Shown here: positions 44,986 through 52,917 of the stretch, piece by piece | How the letters are laid out: every line of letters starts with the position of its first letter | How positions within the stretch are numbered: the first letter of the stretch is position 1 | From: Sphingomonas chungangi | Lineage (GTDB): Bacteria > Pseudomonadota > Alphaproteobacteria > Sphingomonadales > Sphingomonadaceae | DNA length: 64,000 nucleotides | Assembly (NCBI RefSeq): GCF_013778325.1 | Contig: NZ_JACEIB010000003.1 | Location: 496,001 to 560,000 of the forward strand | Direction: 5' to 3' | The notes under the pieces: generated by a model | Databases searched by the model: none | What the model was told of the DNA's origin: nothing | The model's input: the letters and a program-made list of their open reading frames with translations, nothing else | Translations under genes and position numbers: made by a program

Positions 44986-45014
44986 ATGTGCTCGAAGGTG
45001 CAAGCGGAGGTGGG

Positions 45015-45332
45015 GTGAAAAGGCTGATATTCCTGTCGGACGACGGAGAAATCGCGATAGACGCCGACGAATCGGTCTCCGTGATGCAGGCCGCCAAGGC
45101 TCATGGCGTGCCCGGCATCGACGCCGATTGCGGTGGCTCGATGGTGTGCGGCACCTGTCACGTCTATGTGCTCGACGACTTGCGCGGCACGCTGCCCGCA
45201 CCCTCCGACATGGAGCGCGAAATGCTCGAATATGTCCCCGATCCACATCCGGAGGCGCGGCTGAGCTGTCAGCTCAGGGTGAGTGACTGCGCCGACGGGA
45301 TGCGTTTTGAGGTACCGCACGCACAACGCTAG
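45015..45332 (+). CDS. [2Fe-2S] ferredoxin, putidaredoxin/adrenodoxin type
   Basis: A 105-residue plant/vertebrate-type ferredoxin with cluster ligands Cys39, Cys45, Cys48 and Cys85 (CGGSMVCGTC ... RLSCQL). Length and cysteine positions closely parallel putidaredoxin. It should carry electrons to a P450, most obviously the CYP101-like enzyme at 10957-12174, and perhaps to the Rieske oxygenases. The start is GTG 45015 with GGAGG upstream; an in-frame GTG at 44988 overlaps A11 and is less likely. No ferredoxin reductase gene is visible. Confidence 0.93.
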   Translation: MKRLIFLSDDGEIAIDADESVSVMQAAKAHGVPGIDADCGGSMVCGTCHVYVLDDLRGTLPAPSDMEREMLEYVPDPHPEARLSCQLRVSDCADGMRFEVPHAQR

Positions 45333-45352
45333 GCCGAGCTTTGCCAAAAGCT

Positions 45353-45417
45353 GTTCCGGCTCGTGGCCGCGCCGGGGCGACCGACAGGATGACCCCGTCG
45401 GGAAGTCGAGCCGGAAC
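45353..45417. terminator. inverted repeat between convergent genes, possible terminator
   Basis: GTTCCGGCTCG and CGAGCCGGAAC form a perfect 11-bp repeat separated by 43 nt, with an inner CCGAC/GTCGG pair. It lies between the convergent ferredoxin and AhpD-like genes. There is no T-run, so a Rho-independent terminator is not assured. Confidence 0.5.
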
Positions 45418-45437
45418 GGCTACGCTCCCAAGGGTGC

Positions 45438-45998
45438 TTAGTTTGAGATCGCGCTTCGCTCGCCCTGTATCATCCGATCGCCGAGCGGAGGAGCATCTTC
45501 CACCTCGATGTCAAGGCTGCGCAGATAGCCGGCGGTCATGATGTAGAAGCCGGTGACGATGCATATCTCGACGAGCTCGGCCGGGCTGAACAGGGCTTGG
45601 GCGACCTTGATCGTTTCGGCGGAAGCGCAATTGTCTCGATAGATCTCGTCCGTGATGGCGAGCGCCGCGCATTCACGGTCGGAGAAGGTCGAGCGATCGT
45701 TCGCCTCGCTGGCGGCCAGCATCGCCTCGCTCATTCCCACCATCCGCGCGACGCTGACATGCTGGTGGTGCTCGTAATCCGATTTGCACAGCTGGCCGAC
45801 GCGCAGGATGATCAGCTCGCGCAGTACCGGATCGATCGTGCCGTGGCGCAGGATCTCGACCCCCATCCGTGCATAGGCGTGCATCAGCCGGGGCTGATGC
45901 GCCATCATCCGGGTGACGTTCAGCGAGCCGAGCTTGCGCAGCGACTCGCGCAAATCGTCATCCATCGCGGCGGGATCGGGGAAGGCAATACGCGCCAT
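45438..45998 (-). CDS. carboxymuconolactone decarboxylase/AhpD-like protein
   Basis: A 186-residue protein of the CMD/AhpD family: RELIILRVGQLCKSDYEHHQHV with Glu61, Cys71, Tyr75 and His78/His80, then VARMVGMSEAMLAA and ITDEIYRD. Only one Cys is present, so the AhpD disulfide (CxxC) chemistry is unlikely. Relatives near catabolic clusters are often of unknown role. ATG 45998 is preceded by AGGAGACGAGCCC. It is divergent from the kinase gene at 46128 with A12 between, and convergent with the ferredoxin. Confidence 0.87.
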   Translation of the reverse strand: MARIAFPDPAAMDDDLRESLRKLGSLNVTRMMAHQPRLMHAYARMGVEILRHGTIDPVLRELIILRVGQLCKSDYEHHQHVSVARMVGMSEAMLAASEANDRSTFSDRECAALAITDEIYRDNCASAETIKVAQALFSPAELVEICIVTGFYIMTAGYLRSLDIEVEDAPPLGDRMIQGERSAISN

Positions 45999-46062
45999 GG
46001 GCTCGTCTCCTGATTGTTCGTACGGGAGCGTTCGCAGGCCGGATCGTGGCGATCAAGCGGAT

Positions 46063-46078
46063 TTAATCGATCGCTTGA
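46063..46078. promoter_or_regulatory. class A palindrome A12
   Basis: TTAATC-GATC-GCTTGA has a perfect left arm and a 5 of 6 right arm. It lies between the divergent AhpD-like (45998) and kinase (46128) genes. Confidence 0.6.
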
Positions 46079-46127
46079 CCTTTTTGCGCAAAGACGCCCT
46101 ACTGCCTTTAGAAAAGAGGAGAGGGCG

Positions 46128-47189
46128 ATGCTAAAGCCGACGATGGCGCTCCCGACAAGGGTGGAACAACTGACCACCGACTGGTTCGATTCGGTGATCG
46201 AGGATCCGATCGTCGACGCCAGCGTGATCCAGGTGATCCACGGCACCGCCACCAAGGTGAAGGTCGATCTCGCCTTCGGCCGCCCGGACGGCACCGCCGA
46301 GAAGCGCGTGATCTGGGTGAAGACCGGCTTCGAGCCACACAGCAAGACAATCGGCACCGAGCGCGTCTATGCCGGCGAGACCTTCTTCTACCGCAATTAT
46401 GGCGGCCGCTACGAGACGCGCACGCCCGACTGCCTGTTCGCCGACAGCGACGAAGAGGGCAATTCGATCCTGCTGCTCGACGATCTCTGCAAGCTCGGCG
46501 CGCAGTTCCAGGAACCGACCGCTGCGGGCTCGCCCGATCTGATCGCAGCCGGGCTGGAGGCGATGGCGCGCTACCAGGCGGCATCATGGATGGATCCGGA
46601 GCTGTGGAAGGTCGACTGGCTGCGCAACGGCGGTTCCTTCGATGCCGGCAAATGCCTCGACTGGATCTACGATCCCCAACATTGGGAGGAGTATCAGAGC
46701 CGCCCGCGCGTCCAGCTGCTCCACCCCTCGCTGCGCGATCGCGACCGGCTGCTGGAGGCGCATACCCGCCTGCGCCGCGACTGGCTACGCCGAGCACCCT
46801 GGGCGCTGAGCCACGGCGACGCGCATTTCGGCCAGCTCTACAGCCTGCCGAGCGGAGAGGCGCGGATGATCGACTGGCAGTGCGTGCAGGTCGCGCACCA
46901 CATGCAGGATCCGGCGAACCTGATCGTCAGCGGCCTCTCGGTCGAAGATCGCCGTGCCCACGATCGCGATCTCGTCGCGTATTACCTGGAAAAACTGGAG
47001 GCATTCGGGGTCGAAGCCCCGCCGTCGCTGGAGGAGGCGTTCGCCAACCTCAAGGTCTATTGCATGCACCAGGTGAGCTGGGTGATGTGCATCGTCGAGA
47101 TGCAGCCCGAAGAGAATTGCGCCGCGATCACCGAGCGCGCCTCGGCCGCCGCGATGGACTATGGGACGTTGGATATCCTGCTGGCTTGA
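46128..47189 (+). CDS. EcK/APH-like phosphotransferase with Gln in the metal site
   Basis: A 353-residue kinase-fold protein related to ecdysteroid-kinase-like phosphotransferases. The catalytic loop is SHGDAHFGQ (His229, Asp231, Gln236) and the metal Asp is in MIDWQ. In the usual HxDxxxxN pattern the last residue is Asn; here it is Gln, while the relative at 58771-59814 keeps Asn. Such enzymes phosphorylate hydroxyls of steroids or small molecules. ATG 46128 follows AAAAGAGGAGAGGGCG. It is a single gene, convergent with the STAS-like gene 3 bp away. Confidence 0.85.
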   Translation: MLKPTMALPTRVEQLTTDWFDSVIEDPIVDASVIQVIHGTATKVKVDLAFGRPDGTAEKRVIWVKTGFEPHSKTIGTERVYAGETFFYRNYGGRYETRTPDCLFADSDEEGNSILLLDDLCKLGAQFQEPTAAGSPDLIAAGLEAMARYQAASWMDPELWKVDWLRNGGSFDAGKCLDWIYDPQHWEEYQSRPRVQLLHPSLRDRDRLLEAHTRLRRDWLRRAPWALSHGDAHFGQLYSLPSGEARMIDWQCVQVAHHMQDPANLIVSGLSVEDRRAHDRDLVAYYLEKLEAFGVEAPPSLEEAFANLKVYCMHQVSWVMCIVEMQPEENCAAITERASAAAMDYGTLDILLA

Positions 47190-47192
47190 GCG

Positions 47193-47555
47193 TCAGCCCC
47201 GCAGCCACGCGATCGCCTCGGCTTCGTCGAGGAAGCCCCGCTCGCGGCCATCGGCGAAGTTGCGGGCTGCCTGCATCTTGGCGAGGTTCGAGGACACCAC
47301 GACCGCCATCCTGTCCTGCGGGCCGACGGGGTGGATGTCGATCGTGGCGAATTCGGCGATGACGTCGCCGCTCTGCACCGGCGAATCCAGCGCGATGACG
47401 AGGTGCAGGACCGGCTTTCCGGCCCGGCGCGCTTCCGCATTGGCGACCGGCAGCTGTGCTCCCCAGCGGCGCACGTCCTCGATCGTCAGGAAGCCGGCGC
47501 ACAGGGTGCGGACCAGCCCGCCCGCGGCATCGTAGCCGACCGTCAGTTCGCCCAT
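47193..47555 (-). CDS. small STAS/SpoIIAA-like protein
   Basis: A 120-residue protein: MGELTVGYDAAGGLVRTLCAGFLTI forms a first beta strand pair, followed by the helix VRRWGAQLPVANAEAR, the strand VLHLVIALDS, then RMAVVVSSNLAKMQAARNF and the ending DEAEAIAWL. The alternation and the EAxAWL ending match the SpoIIAA/STAS-like fold of small bacterial proteins with no catalytic motif. Function unknown. GGGAGAGCAAA precedes the ATG. It is the last gene after the acyl-CoA dehydrogenase (28-nt gap) in the minus operon. Confidence 0.75.
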   Translation of the reverse strand: MGELTVGYDAAGGLVRTLCAGFLTIEDVRRWGAQLPVANAEARRAGKPVLHLVIALDSPVQSGDVIAEFATIDIHPVGPQDRMAVVVSSNLAKMQAARNFADGRERGFLDEAEAIAWLRG

Positions 47556-47583
47556 TTTGCTCTCCCGTCCTTTTTCAGCGATC

Positions 47584-48903
47584 CTAGCGCCGGTAGTCGA
47601 CATCCCTCCAGTCCAGACGCGACAGTTCGTCCTTGCGCGGCCCGACATAGCCGAACAGGAAAGCGCCGACCTTGCGCATCTGGATCTCCTCGCTGCCCTC
47701 CGTGATGCGGTAGCGGCGGTGGTGGCGGTAGATGTGCTCGAAGGGCTTGTGCCGCGAATAGCCGATGCCGCCATGCACCTGCATCGCCCGGTCCGCCGCC
47801 TCGCAGCAGAAGCGGTTCGCCCAGTAATTGCACATGGACACCTTGTCGGACATGCGCTTGGCGACCTCGGGATGAGGCATCTGGTCCATTTCCCAGGCGG
47901 TCTTGCGGATGAAGGCGCGCAGCATCTCGGCCTGCGTGGCGAGTTCGACCAGCGGAAACTGAATTCCCTGATTCTCGGAGAGCGGGCGCCCGAACGGCTT
48001 GCGCGCGCGAGCATATTTCACGCTCTCCTCGATGCAATAGGCACCCGCGCCGAGCGAGCTCGCCGCCTGGCGGATGCGGTTCTCGTGGACGAAGGCCTGG
48101 GCGAGCGGCAGCCCGTCATCCTCCGGCCCGAACAGCGCGCTTTCCGGCACCCAAACGTCGGTGAGCGAGAAGCGCGGATGGTCGGTCGGCATGTTGAACG
48201 TCCAGAGATACTGGTCGATCGCGATGCCCGGCGCGTCGCGAGGCACGAGGAGGCAGCTGATCCCCTTCGCGTCGCCCGGCTTGCCGCTGGTCCGCGCGAA
48301 GACCGCGCAGTGGGTGGCGATGTGCATGCCCGTGATCCACATCTTCTCGCCCTCGATACGCCAGCCGGGCACGCCGTCGCGGGTTTCGCGCACCGCCGTA
48401 GTCTCCATGAAGGTGGCGTCGGATCCGTGATCGGGCTCGGTGAGACCGAAGCGCACGTCCCGGGTACGGGTCAGTAGGCCGGGGATGAACTCGTCCTTCT
48501 GCGCCTGCGTGCCGAAATCGCGGAACATCACGATCAAGGGGTGATTGCCGACCACCGAATGCTCGTTCTGCAGATCGTTGTGCAGGCCGAGCCCCTTGGC
48601 GGCGAGGTGCTCGCGGATGACTGTCATCCACAGGTTGCTACCGGCCTCGCCGCCGAACTCCCTGGGCACGGCGAAGCGATAAAAGCCGGCGCGGTCGGCA
48701 CGGTCCTTGGCCTCGTCCAGCAGGGCCTCCCAATCGTGGCGCGGCAGGCCGTCGCGGTCCCAGTCGGTGCGGGCATATTCGCGGCGATGATCGAAGAAGC
48801 GGATGTTGTCGTCCTGCTCTTCCAGTGGTTTGATCTCAGTTTCTATGAAGGCGTCGAGCCGCTTTAGATACTCGACGAGCGCGGGATCAAGATTGAAGTC
48901 CAT
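47584..48903 (-). CDS. acyl-CoA dehydrogenase (LvaC/ACAD10-11-like context)
   Basis: A 439-residue acyl-CoA dehydrogenase with a long N-terminal region (FIETEIKPLEEQDDNIRFF), FGLTEPDHGSDATFMET (flavin loop), EKMWITGMHI, RKPFGRPLSENQGIQFPL and VHGGIGYSRHKPFEHIYRHHRRYRI, ending ITEGSEEIQ. It directly follows a kinase gene and a DUF6285 gene. This is the gene order of the levulinate LvaABC module, where the dehydrogenase-type enzyme handles a phosphorylated hydroxyacyl-CoA. A role in dehydroxylation of a gamma-hydroxyacyl-CoA is proposed (inference). Start ATG 48903 with AGAAGGA upstream; it overlaps the DUF6285 gene by 17 nt. Confidence 0.9.
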   Translation of the reverse strand: MDFNLDPALVEYLKRLDAFIETEIKPLEEQDDNIRFFDHRREYARTDWDRDGLPRHDWEALLDEAKDRADRAGFYRFAVPREFGGEAGSNLWMTVIREHLAAKGLGLHNDLQNEHSVVGNHPLIVMFRDFGTQAQKDEFIPGLLTRTRDVRFGLTEPDHGSDATFMETTAVRETRDGVPGWRIEGEKMWITGMHIATHCAVFARTSGKPGDAKGISCLLVPRDAPGIAIDQYLWTFNMPTDHPRFSLTDVWVPESALFGPEDDGLPLAQAFVHENRIRQAASSLGAGAYCIEESVKYARARKPFGRPLSENQGIQFPLVELATQAEMLRAFIRKTAWEMDQMPHPEVAKRMSDKVSMCNYWANRFCCEAADRAMQVHGGIGYSRHKPFEHIYRHHRRYRITEGSEEIQMRKVGAFLFGYVGPRKDELSRLDWRDVDYRR

Positions 48904-49306
48904 CGGGCGATCCTTCTTCGGTGTCGGTGCGCAGCCGGTGTGCGAGGGCGAGGCCGGGATAGGTCGGCTGATCGATCGCGAGGCGCGCCTCGGCGAGCGA
49001 CCAGAGCAGGTCCATGAGGCCGGGAGTGGCGGCGTCAAAACGGCCCTCGGCGATCGCATTCGACAGGGTTGCGAGTTGCGCGCCGTCCTCGCCTTCGCTG
49101 CCCAGCAATGCGGAGAAGGCGGCGCGCAGGCGCGCATCGCTGGCGCCGGCCTCGTCGATCTCGCGCCGCACGAGATCGACGGCGTTGGCGGCGACGCGCG
49201 TGCGGAAGGCGAGGGTGCCGCTCACCGCCGGCAGCACCTCGTTGCGGAGGAAGGCGGCGACCGCTTCGAGGATCGCCGCACTGCCGGGCCTGTCCTGCAT
49301 CGTCAT
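48887..49306 (-). CDS. DUF6285-like small protein
   Basis: A 139-residue helical protein that fits DUF6285: RPGSAAILEAVAAFLRNEVLPAVSGTLAFRTRVAANAVDLVRREI, with the typical LPAVxG and RVAANAL-like motifs. Such proteins sit between a kinase and an acyl-CoA dehydrogenase in many genomes. From memory, LvaB of the Pseudomonas putida levulinate pathway, which boosts the kinase LvaA, is of this kind; that equivalence should be checked. ATG 49306 overlaps the stop of the kinase gene (ATGA), and the 3' end overlaps the dehydrogenase start by 17 nt. Confidence 0.85.
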   Translation of the reverse strand: MTMQDRPGSAAILEAVAAFLRNEVLPAVSGTLAFRTRVAANAVDLVRREIDEAGASDARLRAAFSALLGSEGEDGAQLATLSNAIAEGRFDAATPGLMDLLWSLAEARLAIDQPTYPGLALAHRLRTDTEEGSPDGLQS

Positions 49307-50298
49307 GGGCCGAACTCGATCAGGCGGAGAAGATCGATCTCGTTTTCGGACGCGCGCCGTGCGATCATGGCGCGTTCCACCGATCGATCCTGCCCGCTTT
49401 GGAAAAGAGCGACATAGGAGCGGCAGTTGAGGCCCCATCGCAGGCTGGCCAATGTTTCCCACCAGCGCACCCGCTCGGGATCGACCGGGCCGCCGGACGC
49501 GGCCTCATAGGCGCCGTACAACGCCGTGCGCGATCCGAAGCCGCCAGCGGGTGCCTCGATCCGTCCGAAGCGCCACGGCATCGCACAGAACCAGCCGAGA
49601 TCCTCCATCGGATCGCCGAGATGCACCAGTTCCCAGTCCAGCACGGCCCGCACGCCGTCCGGTGCGATCATCAGGTTGCCGGTGCGGAAATCGCCGTGGA
49701 CCAGTGCGAGCGAGGCATCGGCCGGGCGACGCTCGACCAGCCACCGGTAGGCCAGCTCGAAGATCGGGCTCGGCGGATCGCAGGTGTCGAGCTCTGCGCG
49801 AAGGTAAGCAAGCGTCTCGGCCGGACCGAGCGTCGCCAGCTGCGGCAGCGATGCCGGCGGGACGGCGTGGATGCGTGCGAGGATGGAACCGAGATCGGCG
49901 GCGAGGCGACGCCGGACATCGGCGAAAGCGGCATCGCGCAGCAGCTTGCGGGCAATGGTCTCGCCTTCGATCCGGTCGCTGACGAAGCCGCGCCCGAGGT
50001 CGTCTCCAGGCATCAGGATGTGCCGCACCGGCGCGACCGGCACGCCGGCCGCGCCCGCCGCCCGGATCACTTCCGCTTCGGTGGAAAGCCCCGCCGCGAT
50101 ATTGCGCTCGAAATCGCCGCCCGGTGCGCGCCGCAGTATCAGCGGCACCTGTCCGGCGGGCGTGATCGCGGCGAAGGCCCATGTTTCCTGACTGGCGCCG
50201 CCGGAGAGCCGCTCGGGGATCGAGACGTTGATCGCGCCCGCCGCCAGCCGGGGCGCCAGCGCCCGCAACGGTTCGGCGAGGGCAGTGCCCTCAGCCAC
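49303..50298 (-). CDS. APH-family phosphotransferase (LvaA-like)
   Basis: A 331-residue kinase with an intact catalytic loop VHGDFRTGN (His201, Asp203) and metal motif LDWELVHLGDP. The N-terminal nucleotide loop is LSGGASQETWAF. Together with the coupled DUF6285 and acyl-CoA dehydrogenase genes this gives the LvaA-LvaB-LvaC order, in which the kinase phosphorylates the hydroxyl of a 4-hydroxyacyl-CoA. The start is probably GTG 50298, inside the last codons of the GMC-2 gene (8-nt overlap), so it is coupled to it. Confidence 0.9.
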   Translation of the reverse strand: MAEGTALAEPLRALAPRLAAGAINVSIPERLSGGASQETWAFAAITPAGQVPLILRRAPGGDFERNIAAGLSTEAEVIRAAGAAGVPVAPVRHILMPGDDLGRGFVSDRIEGETIARKLLRDAAFADVRRRLAADLGSILARIHAVPPASLPQLATLGPAETLAYLRAELDTCDPPSPIFELAYRWLVERRPADASLALVHGDFRTGNLMIAPDGVRAVLDWELVHLGDPMEDLGWFCAMPWRFGRIEAPAGGFGSRTALYGAYEAASGGPVDPERVRWWETLASLRWGLNCRSYVALFQSGQDRSVERAMIARRASENEIDLLRLIEFGP

Positions 50299-51904
50299 CG
50301 CGCCGGATCACGTCCGCGGCGCGCCACGCCATCGCCATGGTTGGCCCCTGCGTGTTTCCCGAGGGCACCACCGGCATGATCGAGGTATCCATGACGCGCA
50401 GCCCTGCGATCCCGCGCACGCGCAGCTCGGAATCGACCACCGATGCGGCATCCTTGCCCATCCGGCAGCTTCCTACGGCATGATAGCCACAGGTCGCGAA
50501 CTGATCATAAGCCTGAAGAATCTGCTCGTCTGTCTCGTATTGAGGACCGGGCATGGTCTCCGTGGCGACGATCTCCTTCAACGGGCTCTGCGCGGTGAAG
50601 CGGCGCACCGCGCGGATCGCGCCGACCATCGCCCGCCGGTCCTCTTCTGTGTCGCGATGGTTGGGGGAGAGGCATGGCGACGCCTCGGGATCGGCCGACG
50701 TGATGTGCAGCGTGCCCGCCGATGTCGGCCGCAGCGGATAGACCACTAGCGACATACCGGGAAACGGTTCGGTGGTGCGGCCCATCTTGCTGAAATCAAG
50801 GCTGTGCGGCGCCACCAGAAACTGCACGTCGGGCCGGTTGAGGCCGGGTCGGCTCTTCAGCCACAATCCCATGTCGAAGGTGGCGGAGGAGAGCGGCCCC
50901 TTGCCGGTCAGTCCGTAGCGCACGACCTCACGGACCAGCCGCCAGCCGCGATGAATGTTGTTGAAGGAATAGCGGTGATCGGTCAGCCGCCACTGCATCA
51001 GCAGGGCGCGATGTTCGATCAGGTTGGCGCCGACGCCGGTCAAGGCATGACGGACGGTTATGCCGAGCGGCTCCAGCACGGCGGGGTCGCCGATGCCCGA
51101 TCGCTCAAGGATGCCGGGACTGGCCATCGCGCCGGCGGCGAGGATGATGTCGCGCGTTGCCCGCACCTCCTGCGCCGCCCCGCCTTTCAGGTAGCGGATC
51201 GCGACTGCCTTCGTTTCTTCCAGCACCACTCGATCGACCGTGGCATCGGTGATCACGGTGACGTTGCGTCGCCGTTCGGCGGGCCTGAGGAAGGCGGTGG
51301 CGGCCGACACGCGGCGTCCCTTGTGGACGGTGCGCGGATTGTAGCCGACGCCTTCGTCGTCGTCTGGCACGTTGACGTCTTCCTTCACCGGCAGGCCCAT
51401 CGCGTGCCCCGCGGCGATCACCGCTTCGTGCCAGGGGCCTCGCACGTCCTTGCCGGGCAGCGATAGCTTGAGCGGCCCGTCACCCCCACGCGTGCCCTCC
51501 GCGCCCAGCTCATGCCCCTCCAGCGCGGCGTAGGCGGCGCCGATGTGCCGCCAGTTCCAGTCGTCGCTGGAAAGCTCGGCGATGGCGTCGAAATCGGCGG
51601 GCTGGCCGCGCACGTACATGAGGCCGTTGATCGAGGTCGATCCACCGACCACCCGGCCGCGCAGCCAGGTCTCTACCTTGTTGCCGGTACCGGGCTCGGC
51701 CTTGGTCGGATAGGCCCAGATGTTGGCGGCGCGGCCCATCAGCTTTGGCACCGCCTTGGGCACGCGGAAGAAGGGATGCGTGTCGCGCCCGCCCGCCTCG
51801 ATCACCGCGACCGAGATCGACGGATCCTCGCTCAGCCGGTAGGCCAGTACGCAGCCTGCTGCGCCCGCGCCGACGATCACATAGTCATAGGTCTCAGCCG
51901 GCAT
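50291..51904 (-). CDS. GMC family FAD oxidoreductase (GMC-2)
   Basis: A 537-residue GMC oxidoreductase: YVIVGAGAAGCVLAYRLSED (FAD), GGSTSINGLMYVRG, GIAGLRVMDTSIMPV. The active-site His/Asn pair is in GYHAVGSCRMG and GNTQGPTMAMAW, the standard choline-dehydrogenase-like form. It shares the overall layout of GMC-1 at 27216-28817 and is probably a paralogue. It oxidises a primary or secondary alcohol. ATG 51904 follows GGGAGGAAGC. It heads the operon with the kinase, DUF6285, acyl-CoA dehydrogenase and STAS-like genes; A13 is 44 bp upstream. Confidence 0.93.
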   Translation of the reverse strand: MPAETYDYVIVGAGAAGCVLAYRLSEDPSISVAVIEAGGRDTHPFFRVPKAVPKLMGRAANIWAYPTKAEPGTGNKVETWLRGRVVGGSTSINGLMYVRGQPADFDAIAELSSDDWNWRHIGAAYAALEGHELGAEGTRGGDGPLKLSLPGKDVRGPWHEAVIAAGHAMGLPVKEDVNVPDDDEGVGYNPRTVHKGRRVSAATAFLRPAERRRNVTVITDATVDRVVLEETKAVAIRYLKGGAAQEVRATRDIILAAGAMASPGILERSGIGDPAVLEPLGITVRHALTGVGANLIEHRALLMQWRLTDHRYSFNNIHRGWRLVREVVRYGLTGKGPLSSATFDMGLWLKSRPGLNRPDVQFLVAPHSLDFSKMGRTTEPFPGMSLVVYPLRPTSAGTLHITSADPEASPCLSPNHRDTEEDRRAMVGAIRAVRRFTAQSPLKEIVATETMPGPQYETDEQILQAYDQFATCGYHAVGSCRMGKDAASVVDSELRVRGIAGLRVMDTSIMPVVPSGNTQGPTMAMAWRAADVIRRGG

Positions 51905-51948
51905 GCTTCCTCCCGTACCCGGTCCGGCGTAGCTCGCCGATTTTCATA

Positions 51949-51964
51949 TTAATCGACTGATTAG
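51949..51964. promoter_or_regulatory. class A palindrome A13
   Basis: TTAATC-GACT-GATTAG (6 of 6 and 5 of 6 arm matches), 44 bp upstream of GMC-2 and downstream of the SDR gene on the same strand. Confidence 0.65.
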
Positions 51965-51993
51965 CTATAGAAGGTGTCCCGACCGTGCAACCG

Positions 51994-52773
51994 TCACGAG
52001 GCGAGGAAGCCGCCGTCGATGGTGATTGTGCTGCCGCTTTGGTAGCTGCTCGCATCCGACGCCAGATAGATGGCGATGCCGCCGCATTCGGTCGGATGGC
52101 CCCAGCGTCGCTGTGGGATGCTGGCGAGGATCCACTCCTCGGTCTTTTCCTTTTCGCGGAAATGGTCGGTCATCTCGGTGCGGATGAAGCCGGGCTGGAT
52201 CAGGTTCACGCGGATGCCATGGCGGGCATGTTCCGCCAGGATCGATCGCATCAGCGGTGCGAGCGCGCCCTTGCTCGCCGCATAGGGGCCGAAGCGGGGC
52301 ATGCCGCTATCGGTGCCGGCCGATCCGACCAGCACGATCGAGCCGCCCGGATCCCCCATTCTGGCGCGTGCGACCATGTGCCGACATGCCTCTCGCGCGG
52401 TAAAATAGGCGCCGTCGAGATTGATCGCGAGCACTCGGCGGAGATCGTTGGCGGTGGTCTCCACGAAAGGTGTCGCGATACCGCCCGTGCCGGCATTGGC
52501 GATCACGGTGTCGATTCGCCCCATCTCGGCGATCGCCTCCGCCATTGCAGCGACGATGGCCGCTTCGTCGGTGACGTCAACCCGTTGAGCGAGCACGTGC
52601 CGCCCGCTCGCCGCAAGGGTGTTGCGTGCACATTCATTGCGCTCTGCATTCGATCCCCACAGCACGATATCGGCACCGGCGTCGGCGAGCGCCTGACCCA
52701 TCGCCAACCCGATGCCAATATTTCCGCCGGTGACCAGCACGGTCTTTCCCGTCAGGTCGAAGGGTGCGTACAT
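51994..52773 (-). CDS. SDR family oxidoreductase
   Basis: A 259-residue classical SDR: TGGNIGIG (NAD(P)), NAGTGG, VGSAGTDSG and the catalytic YAASK, with a C-terminal SGSTITIDGG. ATG 52773 has GGAG 7 nt upstream; longer in-frame readings start in non-coding DNA. It is transcribed alone, divergent from the thiolase-like/crotonase fusion with A14 in the gap. The 3' end lies 30 bp from A13 of the GMC-2 operon. Confidence 0.88.
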   Translation of the reverse strand: MYAPFDLTGKTVLVTGGNIGIGLAMGQALADAGADIVLWGSNAERNECARNTLAASGRHVLAQRVDVTDEAAIVAAMAEAIAEMGRIDTVIANAGTGGIATPFVETTANDLRRVLAINLDGAYFTAREACRHMVARARMGDPGGSIVLVGSAGTDSGMPRFGPYAASKGALAPLMRSILAEHARHGIRVNLIQPGFIRTEMTDHFREKEKTEEWILASIPQRRWGHPTECGGIAIYLASDASSYQSGSTITIDGGFLAS

Positions 52774-52842
52774 GTAGCGTCTCCGGCGGTGGTCGGTGGA
52801 TGCGTACCAGCACAGCGGCAAAATCGCCCCGCGTCAATCTTT

Positions 52843-52858
52843 CTAAGCGATCGATTAA
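52843..52858. promoter_or_regulatory. class A palindrome A14
   Basis: CTAAGC-GATC-GATTAA; on the minus strand TTAATC-GATC-GCTTAG, nearly identical to A12. It lies between the divergent SDR and fusion genes. Confidence 0.6.
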
Positions 52859-52917
52859 ATCGGTTGCGGCGGCACACCCGCCTGACTAACCAAGCCGGGA
52901 CCGCAGGAGAGATGTCC

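Noticed and set aside
45438-45998. AhpD-type alkylhydroperoxidase
   Set aside because: Only one Cys (Cys71) is present, so the CxxC redox centre is missing.
3368-50298. Kinase-fold genes as aminoglycoside resistance genes
   Set aside because: They are embedded in and translationally coupled to CoA-catabolism genes and resemble the LvaA/ACAD10-11 and EcK branches.
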